Part shown: positions 1 to 11,061 of the stretch, piece after piece
How the letters are laid out: every line of letters starts with the position of its first letter
Position numbering within the stretch: position 1 is the first letter of the stretch
DNA from: Rhizobium sp. CIAT894
GTDB taxonomy: Bacteria; Pseudomonadota; Alphaproteobacteria; Rhizobiales; Rhizobiaceae
NCBI RefSeq assembly: GCF_000172795.2
Contig: NZ_CP020949.1
Span: 209,668 to 273,667, forward strand
Direction of reading: 5' to 3'
DNA: 64,000 nucleotides
Made by a program: the position numbers and the translations under genes
The notes under the pieces: generated by a model
What the model was told of the DNA's origin: nothing
Seen by the model: only the letters and a program-made list of their open reading frames with translations
Databases searched by the model: none

Positions 1-1
1 T

Positions 2-355
2 GAGAAAGCCAGTGCAAAAAAGCAGATCCTTCCAACTTCGCGTAACGCAGCCGGCAGGCTCCGAGATTCTATAACGCGCGCAGCCAGGAGCTTCACCACC
101 AAGCGTTCGGGAATAGCCCCTTATAGAACACTCGATCAGTACCCAGAGCATGCGCTGACTATGGGCTTCGCCCTCCGAGAATATGGATGCGAGGACCTGA
201 CCGAAAGCCAGGATAAAAAGGGACAATGGGCGAAGCGATCGCGGGTTATACGACAGGCAATACTGGACGGAGATGAGGGGTTTCTACCCGATTCCGAGAC
301 GCTGCCCTTTCTGAAGTTCATGTTTCCGGCGATTGGAGTGCGGATTGAGAAGTGA
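2..355 (+). CDS. 3' end of an unknown gene (partial)
   Basis: This reading frame is open from the first bases of the window to a TGA at 353-355, so it is probably the last 117 codons of a gene that starts outside the window. An ATG at 161 lies inside the frame, but no ribosome site precedes it. The product is mixed charged and hydrophobic, with no signal peptide or membrane segment, and ends in a short hydrophobic stretch (FLKFMFPAIGVRIEK). I do not recognise the family. It may be a truncated gene, because it is followed directly by a relic of another gene and an IS21 element. Confidence 0.4.
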   Translation, partial: EKASAKKQILPTSRNAAGRLRDSITRAARSFTTKRSGIAPYRTLDQYPEHALTMGFALREYGCEDLTESQDKKGQWAKRSRVIRQAILDGDEGFLPDSETLPFLKFMFPAIGVRIEK

Positions 356-474
356 GAACTGCGACCTCGCCAACCGAGAGGCAAGGAACCGACGATGGCA
401 AATTGCGGCATGCCTCATACAAGGGTCTGCGAGAACAGCAGGATAATGCCGCGATCTACAAACTCAGCGAATAG
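349..474 (+). pseudogene. C-terminal relic of an ATP-dependent DNA ligase (LigD-like)
   Basis: The frame ending at the TAG at 472-474 reads DDGKLRHASYKGLRE followed by a short tail. This resembles the extreme C-terminus of the ligase/OB domain of LigD-type ATP-dependent DNA ligases, which end in a KLRHASYKGLRE-like segment. Only about 30 residues remain and the frame is closed upstream by a TGA, so this is the stump of a gene cut by rearrangement. The family call rests on one motif from memory. Confidence 0.45.
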
Positions 475-495
475 TGCCCAAAGGGCGCAAAACGG

Positions 496-525
496 AGGGC
501 GCTCGACCCTTTCGGGGTGCGCCCT
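496..525. terminator. GC-rich hairpin after the ligase relic
   Basis: Inverted arms AGGGCGC (496-502) and GCGCCCT (519-525) enclose a further CCC/GGG pairing around a TTTC loop. The hairpin lies about 20 bases after the stop of the ligase relic and could be its old transcription terminator. There is no long T-run. Confidence 0.45.
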
Positions 526-657
526 TCCCTACCCGGACTGCATCTGGGTCGACGGCACGACGTTCGAGTGGGAAGCGAACAAATGGCATAGTCGGCATCT
601 ACCGCTTACTGGCCCGCCCTGCGGAACCTGTGATGTCCCCGCCGGGACGGCGGTTGC

Positions 658-663
658 GGTGAC
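658..663. repeat. Left copy of putative IS21 target-site duplication
   Basis: GGTGAC lies directly left of the IS21 element and is repeated at 3289-3294 directly right of it. IS21-family elements make duplications of 4-8 bp, so six fits. With these borders, both inverted ends begin at the same distance from the conserved GCGGCAATC. Confidence 0.6.
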
Positions 664-713
664 TATAGCGCGGCAATCAGGATGAGACGGTGGCGACAAT
701 CTGGATGAGATTC

Positions 714-3217
<2,504 letters not shown>

Positions 3218-3288
3218 TCACTCCGTCACACCCCGGCGCGAGTCTCATCCTGATTGACGCTGAATCTCACCTAGATTGCCGCTACGCA

Positions 3289-3294
3289 GGTGAC
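3289..3294. repeat. Right copy of putative IS21 target-site duplication
   Basis: GGTGAC lies immediately outside the right IS21 end and is identical to 658-663. Confidence 0.6.
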
Positions 3295-3440
3295 TTCGGT
3301 CAATCGGCTGGCGGCCCATCTTAGGGCACCCCCTTGCATACGTTGAAGCACCCGACCCGAACACCATCATGAGGCGCTGACCTCGAAAAGGACCATGACT
3401 TCGGCAAGTATCCCACTAAAAGGTTGACTAACACCCGCAA

Positions 3441-3941
3441 TTAAAGGACCCGATTGACTGGCGAGCCTCCTGAGACGCGCCCTTGACGCATGAGCCATCT
3501 GGGTGATTCCGGCACCCAACGCCTCACCACAGCACGCCCAGGTTCAACATAATCAAACGGCAATGAGCCCTCGCCACCCGACCGCGGGAGCCAGGAAAGC
3601 AACCATCGCCGATCCGATAAGGAAACCGAGTGGCACCGCACATGTTACCAGGCCAGTCACCAAACCCCGCTTTTTGGCGGAAACGAATTCCTGGATAAGG
3701 GGGACATCGACGCCCTACCCGGTCAGCCATCCGTCCAAACCATGCAGCGCCAAACATTGCCCCAACGCCGGAAGAAAGCATAATGATCGAAGATTGACCA
3801 AAGCTTAAGCCCCAAGGCTTGGACACGAACTCAAAATGAAGCCAATGAGAAAGTAGTCAGGACCGATCCGAAAGCTCCCGCAAACATCAAACCCTTTTGA
3901 TTGCGCGTGAGCAGTTGCTGACGGTCGAGCGCCTCAAACAT
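3441..3941 (-). pseudogene. Frameshifted, truncated MFS transporter
   Basis: Minus-strand relic of a major facilitator superfamily permease. It starts with a good ribosome site (AGGGAGGA) and ATG at 3941, reads MFEALDRQQLLTRNQKGL and a first membrane segment, then hits a stop. After a frame change it continues with FGRMADRVGRR, the conserved loop 2-3 motif of MFS carriers. Another frame then gives a membrane helix ending in GWRGLIAV, and a last frame gives VPESPRWLMRQGR, the sugar/acid-porter motif found after helix 6. At least three frameshifts and loss of the second half make it non-functional. Upstream lies a palindrome shared with the cyclase promoter, so it was probably the transporter of that regulon. 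Confidence 0.75.
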
Positions 3942-4359
3942 TTATCCTCCCTAATCCAGGCTAAACCTGGCAAAGCGTGTTCCGCGCCATCCGCTTGTCG
4001 CGCGGGCGGCGTGGGTCCTCCTCTTAAAATCCTGTAGAACTTACCCCTGCGCCGCGATCTTGGTCACGGACTACGCTGGTCGGCAAATAGTGGAACTGCT
4101 TGACGAAACCGTATTGTTGAAAGCTAGAGTCCTCTCTCCTGCTGCTCTCGAACGTCAAACATGACGCCCGGAGCAGCGGGGGAGGAAGCACCAGTCGCTA
4201 TAGTTATCGGTTGATAAGTTAATTTGTCAACTGGGGTGGGTAGAGACAAAATTTTTTGTGAAATGCACGATCAACCGCGCGACCATGCCGTCGGGCTGCC
4301 GGATAAACGATCGAATCATCAACGTTGATTAGTGCGCAGGTCTAGGCGTGAGCTTTGAT
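3942..4359. other. Intergenic region upstream of the MFS relic
   Basis: About 420 bases between the start of the decayed transporter and the stop of the TetR gene. It is AT-richer than its surroundings around 4195-4260 and holds the palindrome at 4204-4217. I see no further coding potential. Confidence 0.5.
4204..4217. promoter_or_regulatory. Candidate TetR operator, copy 1
   Basis: The palindrome TTATCGGTTGATAA (5-4-5) lies about 260 bases upstream of the MFS relic. Read on the minus strand it is TTATCAACCGATAA, which differs at two central bases from the palindrome at 5102-5115 before the cyclase gene. Shared near-identical palindromes at two promoters flanking a TetR gene suggest its binding site; this is inferred from sequence only. 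Confidence 0.5.
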
Positions 4360-5013
4360 TTAGGTTGGCTTCGGAACAGCTGCTTTCGCGAAATACGTCT
4401 GGATGCCGTTGTGGAAAACACCGACCACCGCCGATATGGTCCGGTCACGGTCCTCTGAAGGAGGTAGGCTGAAGATGTGCTCACGGACACCAAGATAGAA
4501 AATCCCGCTGTGAAGTGCCCAAGCGAGTTCAATTTCCTCAAACGAAGGTTTGGTCTGATCATCGAGGCCGGCAAGATGACGGTACTCCTTCACGATGCGT
4601 TGCAGAATGCGCTCTTCGAGCAGCCCTATATACCAACGGTTTATATCTGCACCTTTTAGACCCGCGAAAAGGTAGATACGCATCCACTCGCGGGTGAAAA
4701 TCGCCTTCGTGTAGCTTGCATAAAAGGACTTGAGCCGTTCCTCCAAAGGGACATTGCGATCACACAGCAAGCGATCCCATTCTATGTTCCAGCGATCCAG
4801 ATAGACGGCCCGGTAAGCCTCGCGGATCAAATCGTCTTTGCTGGGGAAATACCGATAAAGCAGGGGCTGGGTGATGCCAAGTTGCCTGGCCAACTCGCGC
4901 GTGCTGCTTTCAAACCCGTGTTCCGCAAACAGGTTCAGTGCCTTTTGGAGTATCTCGTCACGCCGCTCGGTCGGTGGCAGGCGCCTTCGCTTGGGGGGCT
5001 GCTTTGGTGTCAT
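4360..5013 (-). CDS. TetR/AcrR family transcriptional regulator
   Basis: A 217-residue repressor-like protein. The N-terminal helix-turn-helix covers about residues 20-60 (DEILQKALNLFAEHGF, then TRELARQLGITQPLLYRYF and the SKDDL turn), the classical TetR signature. The rest is a helical ligand-binding domain. I chose the ATG at 5013 because the tail upstream of it is not TetR-like; a longer form from the ATG at 5061 is possible. It is transcribed away from the cyclase-SDR pair and probably controls that pair and the relic MFS gene through the two matching palindromes. Its ligand is unknown. Confidence 0.87.
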   Translation of the reverse strand: MTPKQPPKRRRLPPTERRDEILQKALNLFAEHGFESSTRELARQLGITQPLLYRYFPSKDDLIREAYRAVYLDRWNIEWDRLLCDRNVPLEERLKSFYASYTKAIFTREWMRIYLFAGLKGADINRWYIGLLEERILQRIVKEYRHLAGLDDQTKPSFEEIELAWALHSGIFYLGVREHIFSLPPSEDRDRTISAVVGVFHNGIQTYFAKAAVPKPT

Positions 5014-5101
5014 AGGCCTGTAAACTGTGTGTCGGAAGAAATCGCTCCTATTCCCTAGCATGGAAAAAGACCACTTGACTACGATGGCGAAGAGGATTTA
5101 T

Positions 5102-5115
5102 TTATCAGTCGATAA
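5102..5115. promoter_or_regulatory. Candidate TetR operator, copy 2
   Basis: The palindrome TTATCAGTCGATAA lies 20 bases before the cyclase start codon and just ahead of its ribosome site, a position where repressor binding would block expression. It matches copy 1 (reverse strand) at 12 of 14 bases. Confidence 0.5.
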
Positions 5116-5134
5116 TTGTCGGGAGGAGACGACT

Positions 5135-6085
5135 ATGACGTTTAATCGTCAAGCAATTTACGATGCCGCGAAGCAGGTCTCCAACTGGGGCCGGTGGGGC
5201 GAGGACGACCAAATTGGGACCTTGAATAACGTCGAACCTGCAGACATCGTTGCGGCTGCTGGCTTGGTCAGGAAGGGCAAGACCTTTGCTCTCGGCCTAT
5301 CACTAAAGGAACAGATTCAGTCGGGCCTCTTCGGCGGGCGCTGGAACCCGATCCATACGATGCTTGCGACAGGCACAGATGCGGCTGCCGGCAACCAGGA
5401 CGAACCGGCACCCTACCTGCGCTACGCGGATGACGCGATCAATATGCCGTGTCAGGCCTCGACCCAATGGGATGCTCTCTGCCACATCTTCTTGGACGAC
5501 AAGATGTACAACGGCTACGACGCAAAGCTCGTTGATGTGAAGGGTGCGAAGAAGCTCGGCATTGAGCACTATCGTGATAAAATGGTCGGGCGCGGAGTTT
5601 TGTTAGATATCGCGCGCTGGAAGGGCGTTGACTCGCTGGATGACGGTTACGGGATCAGCCCAGAGGACCTTGACGGCTGCGCAACAGCACAGGGTGTCGA
5701 AATCCGCAAAGGCGATTTCGTCATTGTCCGCACAGGTCACCAGGAGCGATGCCTGGCGAAAGGAAGCTGGGACGGATACGCTGGAGGCGATGCTCCCGGC
5801 ATGGCCTTCAGCACCTGTTTTTGGCTCAGGGCAAAGGATGTTGCCGGCATTTGCACCGATACTTGGGGCTGCGAGGTGCGGCCAAACGAGACAAACGAAG
5901 CAAACCAGCCTTGGCACTGGGTTGTAATTCCTGCGATGGGAATTGCCATGGGCGAGATCTTTTACTTGAAGGAGTTGGCCGAAGACTGCGCACAAGACAA
6001 AGTCTACGAGTTCTTTTTCCTCGCTCCCCCCCTACACCTGCCCGGTGGCGCTGGTTCGCCGATAAATCCGCAAGCCATCAAGTGA
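5135..6085 (+). CDS. Cyclase-family metal-dependent hydrolase
   Basis: A 316-residue protein of the cyclase/kynurenine-formamidase/isatin-hydrolase family, which hydrolyses amide or lactam bonds. The start at 5135 is preceded by GGGAGGAG. The core segment at residues 109-117 reads STQWDALCH. Canonical members have HxGTHxDxxxH, so this one belongs to the variant group in which a Gln replaces the second His while Asp and the last His remain. The C-terminus ends with PLHLPGGAGSPINP, usual for the family. It sits directly before an SDR gene (8-base gap, or overlap if a GTG is used), suggesting consecutive steps such as ring opening and alcohol oxidation. The substrate is unknown. Confidence 0.82.
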   Translation: MTFNRQAIYDAAKQVSNWGRWGEDDQIGTLNNVEPADIVAAAGLVRKGKTFALGLSLKEQIQSGLFGGRWNPIHTMLATGTDAAAGNQDEPAPYLRYADDAINMPCQASTQWDALCHIFLDDKMYNGYDAKLVDVKGAKKLGIEHYRDKMVGRGVLLDIARWKGVDSLDDGYGISPEDLDGCATAQGVEIRKGDFVIVRTGHQERCLAKGSWDGYAGGDAPGMAFSTCFWLRAKDVAGICTDTWGCEVRPNETNEANQPWHWVVIPAMGIAMGEIFYLKELAEDCAQDKVYEFFFLAPPLHLPGGAGSPINPQAIK

Positions 6086-6093
6086 CGAACACG

Positions 6094-6861
6094 ATGTCCG
6101 GTTTCGACATTCTTGAAAGGTTCTCACTCTCAGGTCGGCGGGCCTTGGTCACCGGGGCCGGTCGTGGCTTAGGGCGGTCAATCGCGCAGGGTTTGGCGGC
6201 TGCGGGCGCAGAAGTAACACTCTGCGCGCGCACCGAAAGTGAGATTGAGGAAGGTGCCGCCGAAATACGAGCGAGGGGATTAAAAGCCCTGACACTCGTT
6301 GCGGATGTCAGCGACGTTGAAGACTTCAGGCAGAAGATCGACGAGTTGCAGCCGTTCGACGTTTTCGTCAACAACGCTGGCATGAACCGTCCTAAGCCCC
6401 TCTCCGAAGTGACACTGGACGATTTCGATGCGGTCATAGGGCTCAACCTTCGCGCGGCAATTTTCGCAGCTCAGGCGGTCAGTTGTCGCATGACATCAGC
6501 GAATCTCCGTGGGTCCATCATCAACATGTCGTCACAGATGGGTCACGTCGGGGCCGCCAACAGAACGATCTATTGCGCATCGAAGTGGGCTTTGGAGGGC
6601 TTCACGAAAGCCCTTGCGGTCGAGTTAGGCCCAGCGGGCATACGCGTCAACACGGTAGGTCCGACATTCATCCAAACGCCTATGACGAAGCCGTTTCTTG
6701 ACGATCCTGTGGTACGCGACGCGATCGTTTCGAAGATTAAGCTTGGCCGGTTAGGTACGCCTGAGGATGTGGTCGGCGCAGTTCTCTATCTTTCAACGGA
6801 CGCGGCGGCATTAGTCACCGGAACTGCCGTCCTCGTCGATGGCGGATGGACTGCCGACTAG
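6094..6861 (+). CDS. Short-chain dehydrogenase/reductase
   Basis: A 255-residue classical SDR. The nucleotide-binding motif TGAGRGLG is at residues 20-27, NNAG at 93-96, the catalytic Ser in INMSSQMG near 146, and YCASK at 160-164. The C-terminal VTGTAVLVDGGWTAD is also typical. By overall look it resembles gluconate 5-dehydrogenase and 3-oxoacyl-ACP reductase-type enzymes. The reading frame is open far upstream, but the ATG at 6094 (or the GTG at 6082 overlapping the cyclase stop) gives the family length. It is probably cotranscribed with the cyclase gene. Confidence 0.88.
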   Translation: MSGFDILERFSLSGRRALVTGAGRGLGRSIAQGLAAAGAEVTLCARTESEIEEGAAEIRARGLKALTLVADVSDVEDFRQKIDELQPFDVFVNNAGMNRPKPLSEVTLDDFDAVIGLNLRAAIFAAQAVSCRMTSANLRGSIINMSSQMGHVGAANRTIYCASKWALEGFTKALAVELGPAGIRVNTVGPTFIQTPMTKPFLDDPVVRDAIVSKIKLGRLGTPEDVVGAVLYLSTDAAALVTGTAVLVDGGWTAD

Positions 6862-7089
6862 GGGAAACGTTCACCAAGACAGGAGACTCGCCGTTCGGCC
6901 AGCCTCTAAGGTGGTACGACCGCTTGATGGTTAGACATGTCTTCCGATGCTGATTCTTGTTTCGCTTGACAAAGCAGCAGATTAATTTTCGCTTGATAAA
7001 TAAGTTTTCTTGGAAGGAAGGGGATTCTCGGTCTTTTCTAATGTCAGACCAGGTCTCGGTCGTCCGGCTTTATTTGGGAGGAGTTACAA

Positions 7090-8082
7090 ATGCAGTGCGA
7101 ATGGCAAGCACCAGTCTTACTCTCCGGGGCACATCCCGCCATAGCGGACCCATGGGATTTCGCAGTTTCGGCCGACGAAGATGCTGTCATGGCAGTGTTA
7201 ATTGAGACGGTCGGGCCAGCCTATCGTCTTCCCGGCGCAGCGATGGCGATTCTGCCTGACCGTAGATACGCCGGCGCAATTACGTCAGGATGCATTGAAG
7301 CAGATCTGATTTTAAACGCCGACGACATTCGGGCGACAAGTGGCGTCCGCGTCCTCCGTTATGGCGAAGGATCGCCTTTCAAGGACATCCAGCTTCCCTG
7401 TGGTGGTGGCATCGATGTGATGCTTTTTCGTTTGCAAGATCGCAACATCCTTGAGCAGCTCACTAAAGTTAGGAAACTGCGCCAGCCAGTGAGCTTGGTT
7501 ATCGGACGTGAGGGCCGCCTAAGCCTTGGCATCTACAAGAAGACCGCACGGAATTTTGATAGCTTTTCCCTTGGCTTCGAGCCGCCACTTCGGTTTGTAA
7601 CCTTCGGCGCAGGCCCGGAAGCATCCATTTTCGCAGGCCTGGTAGAAGGCCTGGGTTACGGACAAACTCTCATCTCGCATGACGCGACTACAGTGGCCTG
7701 CACGCGAGCTTCTGGTAATACGTCGCGCGAACTATCGCATCTGTCGCAGCTCAATGACGTCGAGGTAGATTCTCGAACTGCTGCTGTGCTGTTTTATCAT
7801 GATCACGACTATGAGCCAGAGATCATCAGGCGAATGCTCGCGACCCCAGCTTTTTACATCGGTGCGCAGGGAAGCCGAGCAACGCAACGATCCCGCCTGA
7901 AGCGGCTTGAGGAGGCAGGCGTGCACCAAAGCGAGCTCCAGCGCGTCCGGGGTCCTATCGGCTTGATCCCATCTTCCCGTGATCCACGAGCACTTGCAGT
8001 ATCCGTCTTAGCCGAAGTGCTTTCAATCGTCGCGAACTCGGCGGATCTCTCAACTCCCAGCAAAGTTGGATTGTTCAGCTAG
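7090..8082 (+). CDS. XdhC/CoxI-family molybdenum-enzyme maturation factor
   Basis: A 330-residue protein with the N-terminal XdhC/CoxI domain (SGCIEADL at 66-73, LPCGGGIDV at 102-110) and a C-terminal Rossmann domain (FGAGPEA at 172-178, then FYIGAQGSRATQ and the GPIGLIPSSRDPRALAVSV segment). XdhC proteins bind the molybdenum cofactor, help its sulfuration and insert it into xanthine-dehydrogenase-type hydroxylases. The likely client is the three-subunit hydroxylase encoded at 15482-19216. A strong ribosome site GGGAGGAG lies before the ATG. It stands alone between the SDR and LacI genes. Confidence 0.85.
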   Translation: MQCEWQAPVLLSGAHPAIADPWDFAVSADEDAVMAVLIETVGPAYRLPGAAMAILPDRRYAGAITSGCIEADLILNADDIRATSGVRVLRYGEGSPFKDIQLPCGGGIDVMLFRLQDRNILEQLTKVRKLRQPVSLVIGREGRLSLGIYKKTARNFDSFSLGFEPPLRFVTFGAGPEASIFAGLVEGLGYGQTLISHDATTVACTRASGNTSRELSHLSQLNDVEVDSRTAAVLFYHDHDYEPEIIRRMLATPAFYIGAQGSRATQRSRLKRLEEAGVHQSELQRVRGPIGLIPSSRDPRALAVSVLAEVLSIVANSADLSTPSKVGLFS

Positions 8083-8122
8083 TCGGATTACTTACTTATT
8101 TCTTGCTCCAAGGAGACATGAC

Positions 8123-8275
8123 ATGACAAACAAATTGAAATACCATCTTCAACATGTGCTGTCTGTGATTAGGGACTGTCTGGCGCAGCTCGGATCTGCA
8201 TACTGTGTTCATGATGCGGTCGAGGATATCAGACCTGAACCCAAGCCATCGATCTCTCGACGCGAGATAAGGTAA
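8123..8275 (+). CDS. Possible small protein of unknown function
   Basis: A 50-codon frame starting at an ATG seven bases after a perfect AAGGAG. The product is MTNKLKYHLQHVLSVIRDC followed by a polar tail ending SISRREIR. It has no recognised domain. The good ribosome site is the only support; it may instead be the 5' stub of a lost gene, since the next 190 bases carry nothing recognisable. Confidence 0.3.
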   Translation: MTNKLKYHLQHVLSVIRDCLAQLGSAYCVHDAVEDIRPEPKPSISRREIR

Positions 8276-8461
8276 CGCGCTCGTCCTCATTTCCAGTCGT
8301 CGCGCACCGGCAGCACACAGAGGCCCGGTCTGGAAGCAATCGCGTGCCTCGGCGCTAAAGCTTAGCGGGGCCACGTTCCAAATCGCCCATCACTCTCTTG
8401 AGGGTTCATGCATACCTCAAAACCAAGGTCTGTGTTTTTACATGAGTATACCGTCCTCGGT

Positions 8462-9442
8462 TCATACGCTGTGGCGGATAATCAAATTTCCCGAGAGCAT
8501 TCGCGTTGAACCATCGTCACCTGCCTTGACGTTCGGGTCATCAATCAGATTGACCGCCTCTTGCACCATTCGCTCCACCGGCTGCCGGATCGTTGTCAAG
8601 CGATATGAGCTCCAACTGGCCATCGGAATATCGTCAAAACCAATGACGGCAAGATCGTCGGGGATGCGAAGCCCTCGTTCTCTAGCCGCATCGATCGTTC
8701 CAAGCGCCATAATGTCATTGCAGCAGAAGATTGCGTTCGGACTATCGGATGCTGACAGAATTTTCACGGCAGCCGTTTTCGCAACTTCATAGTTATACTC
8801 GCCCGATGCCTGAATATGAATGGTCTTTCCAGCTTCTGTGAGCACGTCCCGAAAACCGCGAATGCGCTCGGTGTGCGTTGAAGTGTTGGATATTCCTCCA
8901 ATCAGCCCAATCCGCTGAAATCCCCGGTCCAGCAAAAGCCTCCCAGCATCTCTGCCGCCCTGGTAATTGTCACATGAAACGGCATTGACGCGAATATCCC
9001 GCTGAATGCGATTGAGCAGAACTACTTTGATTTGATGCTGTCGGCATGCGCGCGCCATGTTCGAGGTCAGGTATGCCGATGTTATGATGATCGCCGAAGG
9101 TCGTGCGGCTAGGATCTGTTCGGTAATCGTGTCGACATTGCTATCTGCCGGCAACGCATAGACAAGCAACCGTCGATCACTCTCCTGCAGGTGCCGGGCA
9201 AGCGTGTCGACGACCAGCGGATAGAACGGATTGTGAAGGCTTCCGGCGACCAGTGTTACTGTCCCAGCCGACACAACTTTCGCTGTTCGCCTCGCTGGAC
9301 TGATGTATCCAATCTGCTCCGCCGCCGCCAATATCCTCTTTCTTTTTTCCTGGTCGATCGGCGCTCCCGGCGTGAAGGCGCGTGATACGGCTGCAATCGA
9401 AACCCCTACTGCGTGTGCAACCTGCTTCGCGGTTGGCTTCAT
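8462..9442 (-). CDS. LacI family transcriptional regulator
   Basis: A 326-residue regulator. The helix-turn-helix at residues 4-23 (TAKQVAHAVGVSIAAVSRAF) is followed by the hinge and a periplasmic-binding-like effector domain (for example IGLIGGISNTSTHTER and DDLAVIGFDDIPMASW). The start at 9442 is chosen because CAGGAG precedes it and it begins exactly with the DNA-binding domain; the frame is open further upstream. It is divergent from the HisD-like gene, with a perfect palindrome between them, so it very likely regulates that gene and itself. Confidence 0.9.
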   Translation of the reverse strand: MKPTAKQVAHAVGVSIAAVSRAFTPGAPIDQEKRKRILAAAEQIGYISPARRTAKVVSAGTVTLVAGSLHNPFYPLVVDTLARHLQESDRRLLVYALPADSNVDTITEQILAARPSAIIITSAYLTSNMARACRQHQIKVVLLNRIQRDIRVNAVSCDNYQGGRDAGRLLLDRGFQRIGLIGGISNTSTHTERIRGFRDVLTEAGKTIHIQASGEYNYEVAKTAAVKILSASDSPNAIFCCNDIMALGTIDAARERGLRIPDDLAVIGFDDIPMASWSSYRLTTIRQPVERMVQEAVNLIDDPNVKAGDDGSTRMLSGNLIIRHSV

Positions 9443-9462
9443 TGCTGTCAGCTCCTGAAACT

Positions 9463-9483
9463 TTTTCAATATGCTATTGAAAA
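9463..9483. promoter_or_regulatory. LacI-type operator palindrome
   Basis: Two perfect 9-base arms, TTTTCAATA (9463-9471) and TATTGAAAA (9475-9483), are separated by TGC. The site is centred in the intergenic region between the lacI-type gene (start 9442) and the HisD-like gene (start 9535). An odd-centred palindrome of about 20 bp at a divergent LacI promoter is typical of a LacI-family operator. Confidence 0.7.
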
Positions 9484-9534
9484 CTTGCACTGGGAATTTA
9501 GCAGCATATCGTTCCTTTAGAAAGGGAGAAGGCC

Positions 9535-10845
9535 ATGACAATCATCCACATCAAACACGGAAAGCCCGAAGCGGAACGTTCGGAGGACGACCAAAAGGTC
9601 AAAACGATCGTTGAAACTATTCTCAAGGATATCGAAACGCGTGGTGATGAAGCCGTCCGCGAACTTTCTGAAAAATTCGACAGATACACTCCGCAATCAT
9701 TCAAACTCTCAGCCGGTGAGATCGAAGCATTGATGAACCAGGTCTCCAAAAGGGACATGGAAGACATCAAGTTTGCTCAGACCCAGGTGCGCAATTTTGC
9801 GCAGGCGCAGCGCGACTCGATGCTCGACATTGAAGTCGAGACATTGCCCGGCGTCATTCTCGGTCATAAGAACGTCCCTGTTCAGTCCGTCGGATGCTAC
9901 ATTCCTGGCGGCAAGTTTCCGATGGTCGCATCGGCGCACATGTCAGTGGCGACGGCCTCCGTTGCTAAGGTCCCCCGCATCATCGCAGCGACCCCAGCTT
10001 TTAAGGGCGCTCCGAACCCAGCTGTCATCGCAGCGATGCATCTCGGTGGAGCGCACGAAATCTATGTCCTGGGCGGGGTTCAGGCCATCGGTGCCATGGC
10101 CATTGGCACCGAAACAATCCAACCGGTCCATATGCTGGTCGGTCCAGGCAATGCTTTCGTCGCCGAAGCGAAACGGCAACTTTACGGTCGCGTAGGTATC
10201 GACCTCTTTGCAGGCCCGACGGAAACAATGGTCATTGCAGACGAGACTGTCGATGCGGAAATCTGCGCCACCGACCTTCTTGGACAGGCCGAGCACGGGT
10301 ACAACTCGCCAGCCGTGCTGCTCACTAATTCTAAAACGCTCGCTGAAGAGACACTGGTCGAAATTGACCGCATCCTGGCGATTCTACCCACTGCAGACAC
10401 AGCCTCCAAGAGCTGGGCCGACTATGGCGAAATCATCGTCTGTGACACCTACGACGAAATGCTCCAGGTCGCAAACGACATCGCTTCGGAGCATGTGCAG
10501 GTGATGACCGACAGGGACGATTGGTTTCTGGAAAACATGCACTCGTACGGAGCTCTATTCCTTGGACCACGAACCAACGTGGCAAACGGCGACAAGGTCA
10601 TTGGCACGAACCACACCTTGCCCACGAAAAAGGCCGGCCGCTACACTGGCGGACTGTGGGTCGGCAAGTTCCTGAAGACCCATTCCTATCAAAAGGTCGT
10701 GACGGACGAGGCCGCAGCAGAGATTGGGGCATACTGCTCCCGGCTTTGCATCCTCGAAGGTTTTGTCGGTCACGCCGAGCAGGCGAACCTCCGCGTGCGC
10801 CGATACGGGAGGCGATATATTCCTTACGGAACGGCGGCAGAATAA
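9535..10845 (+). CDS. Histidinol-dehydrogenase-like enzyme, probable sulfopropanediol 3-dehydrogenase type
   Basis: A 436-residue zinc/NAD alcohol dehydrogenase of the HisD fold. Visible motifs are [10 protein letters not shown] (121-130), [16 protein letters not shown] (near 203-218), DLFAGPTE (223-230) and the metal-ligand segment [10 protein letters not shown] (251-260). The [15 protein letters not shown] version and the lone catabolic setting under a LacI regulator point to the HpsN group, which oxidises 2,3-dihydroxypropane-1-sulfonate to sulfolactate, rather than biosynthetic HisD, which sits in his operons. Ribosome site GGGAGAAGG. Substrate assignment is by resemblance only; other diols are possible. 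A relic of a D-2-hydroxyacid dehydrogenase lies just downstream. Confidence 0.75.
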   Translation: MTIIHIKHGKPEAERSEDDQKVKTIVETILKDIETRGDEAVRELSEKFDRYTPQSFKLSAGEIEALMNQVSKRDMEDIKFAQTQVRNFAQAQRDSMLDIEVETLPGVILGHKNVPVQSVGCYIPGGKFPMVASAHMSVATASVAKVPRIIAATPAFKGAPNPAVIAAMHLGGAHEIYVLGGVQAIGAMAIGTETIQPVHMLVGPGNAFVAEAKRQLYGRVGIDLFAGPTETMVIADETVDAEICATDLLGQAEHGYNSPAVLLTNSKTLAEETLVEIDRILAILPTADTASKSWADYGEIIVCDTYDEMLQVANDIASEHVQVMTDRDDWFLENMHSYGALFLGPRTNVANGDKVIGTNHTLPTKKAGRYTGGLWVGKFLKTHSYQKVVTDEAAAEIGAYCSRLCILEGFVGHAEQANLRVRRYGRRYIPYGTAAE

Positions 10846-10948
10846 CCAAAATGATGCAGCGGTTCTCGGGGATGTCGCAGCTCGTTTCCATAGGATCCGA
10901 AGGATCCGAAGCTCGGACAAGTCTCTCCTAAAACAACCAAACACGAGT

Positions 10949-10970
10949 ACCGCCGACGGTCGCCGGCGGT
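10949..10970 (+). terminator. Hairpin downstream of the HisD-like gene
   Basis: Arms ACCGCCG and CGGCGGT pair around an 8-base loop about 100 bases after the stop codon. The T-content downstream is modest, so this is a candidate terminator only. Confidence 0.4.
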
Positions 10971-11061
10971 GTTCCTGCTTGGTGTCCGGAGAACCTATAA
11001 AAGCGGAAAAATTGGGGGAACAGCGATGAGGATCGGGTGTCTACGCGAAAAAGTGGGCAAA

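Noticed and set aside
9535..10845. Biosynthetic histidinol dehydrogenase
   Set aside because: No other his genes are nearby, a LacI regulator controls it, and the metal-ligand segment looks like the sulfopropanediol dehydrogenase type.
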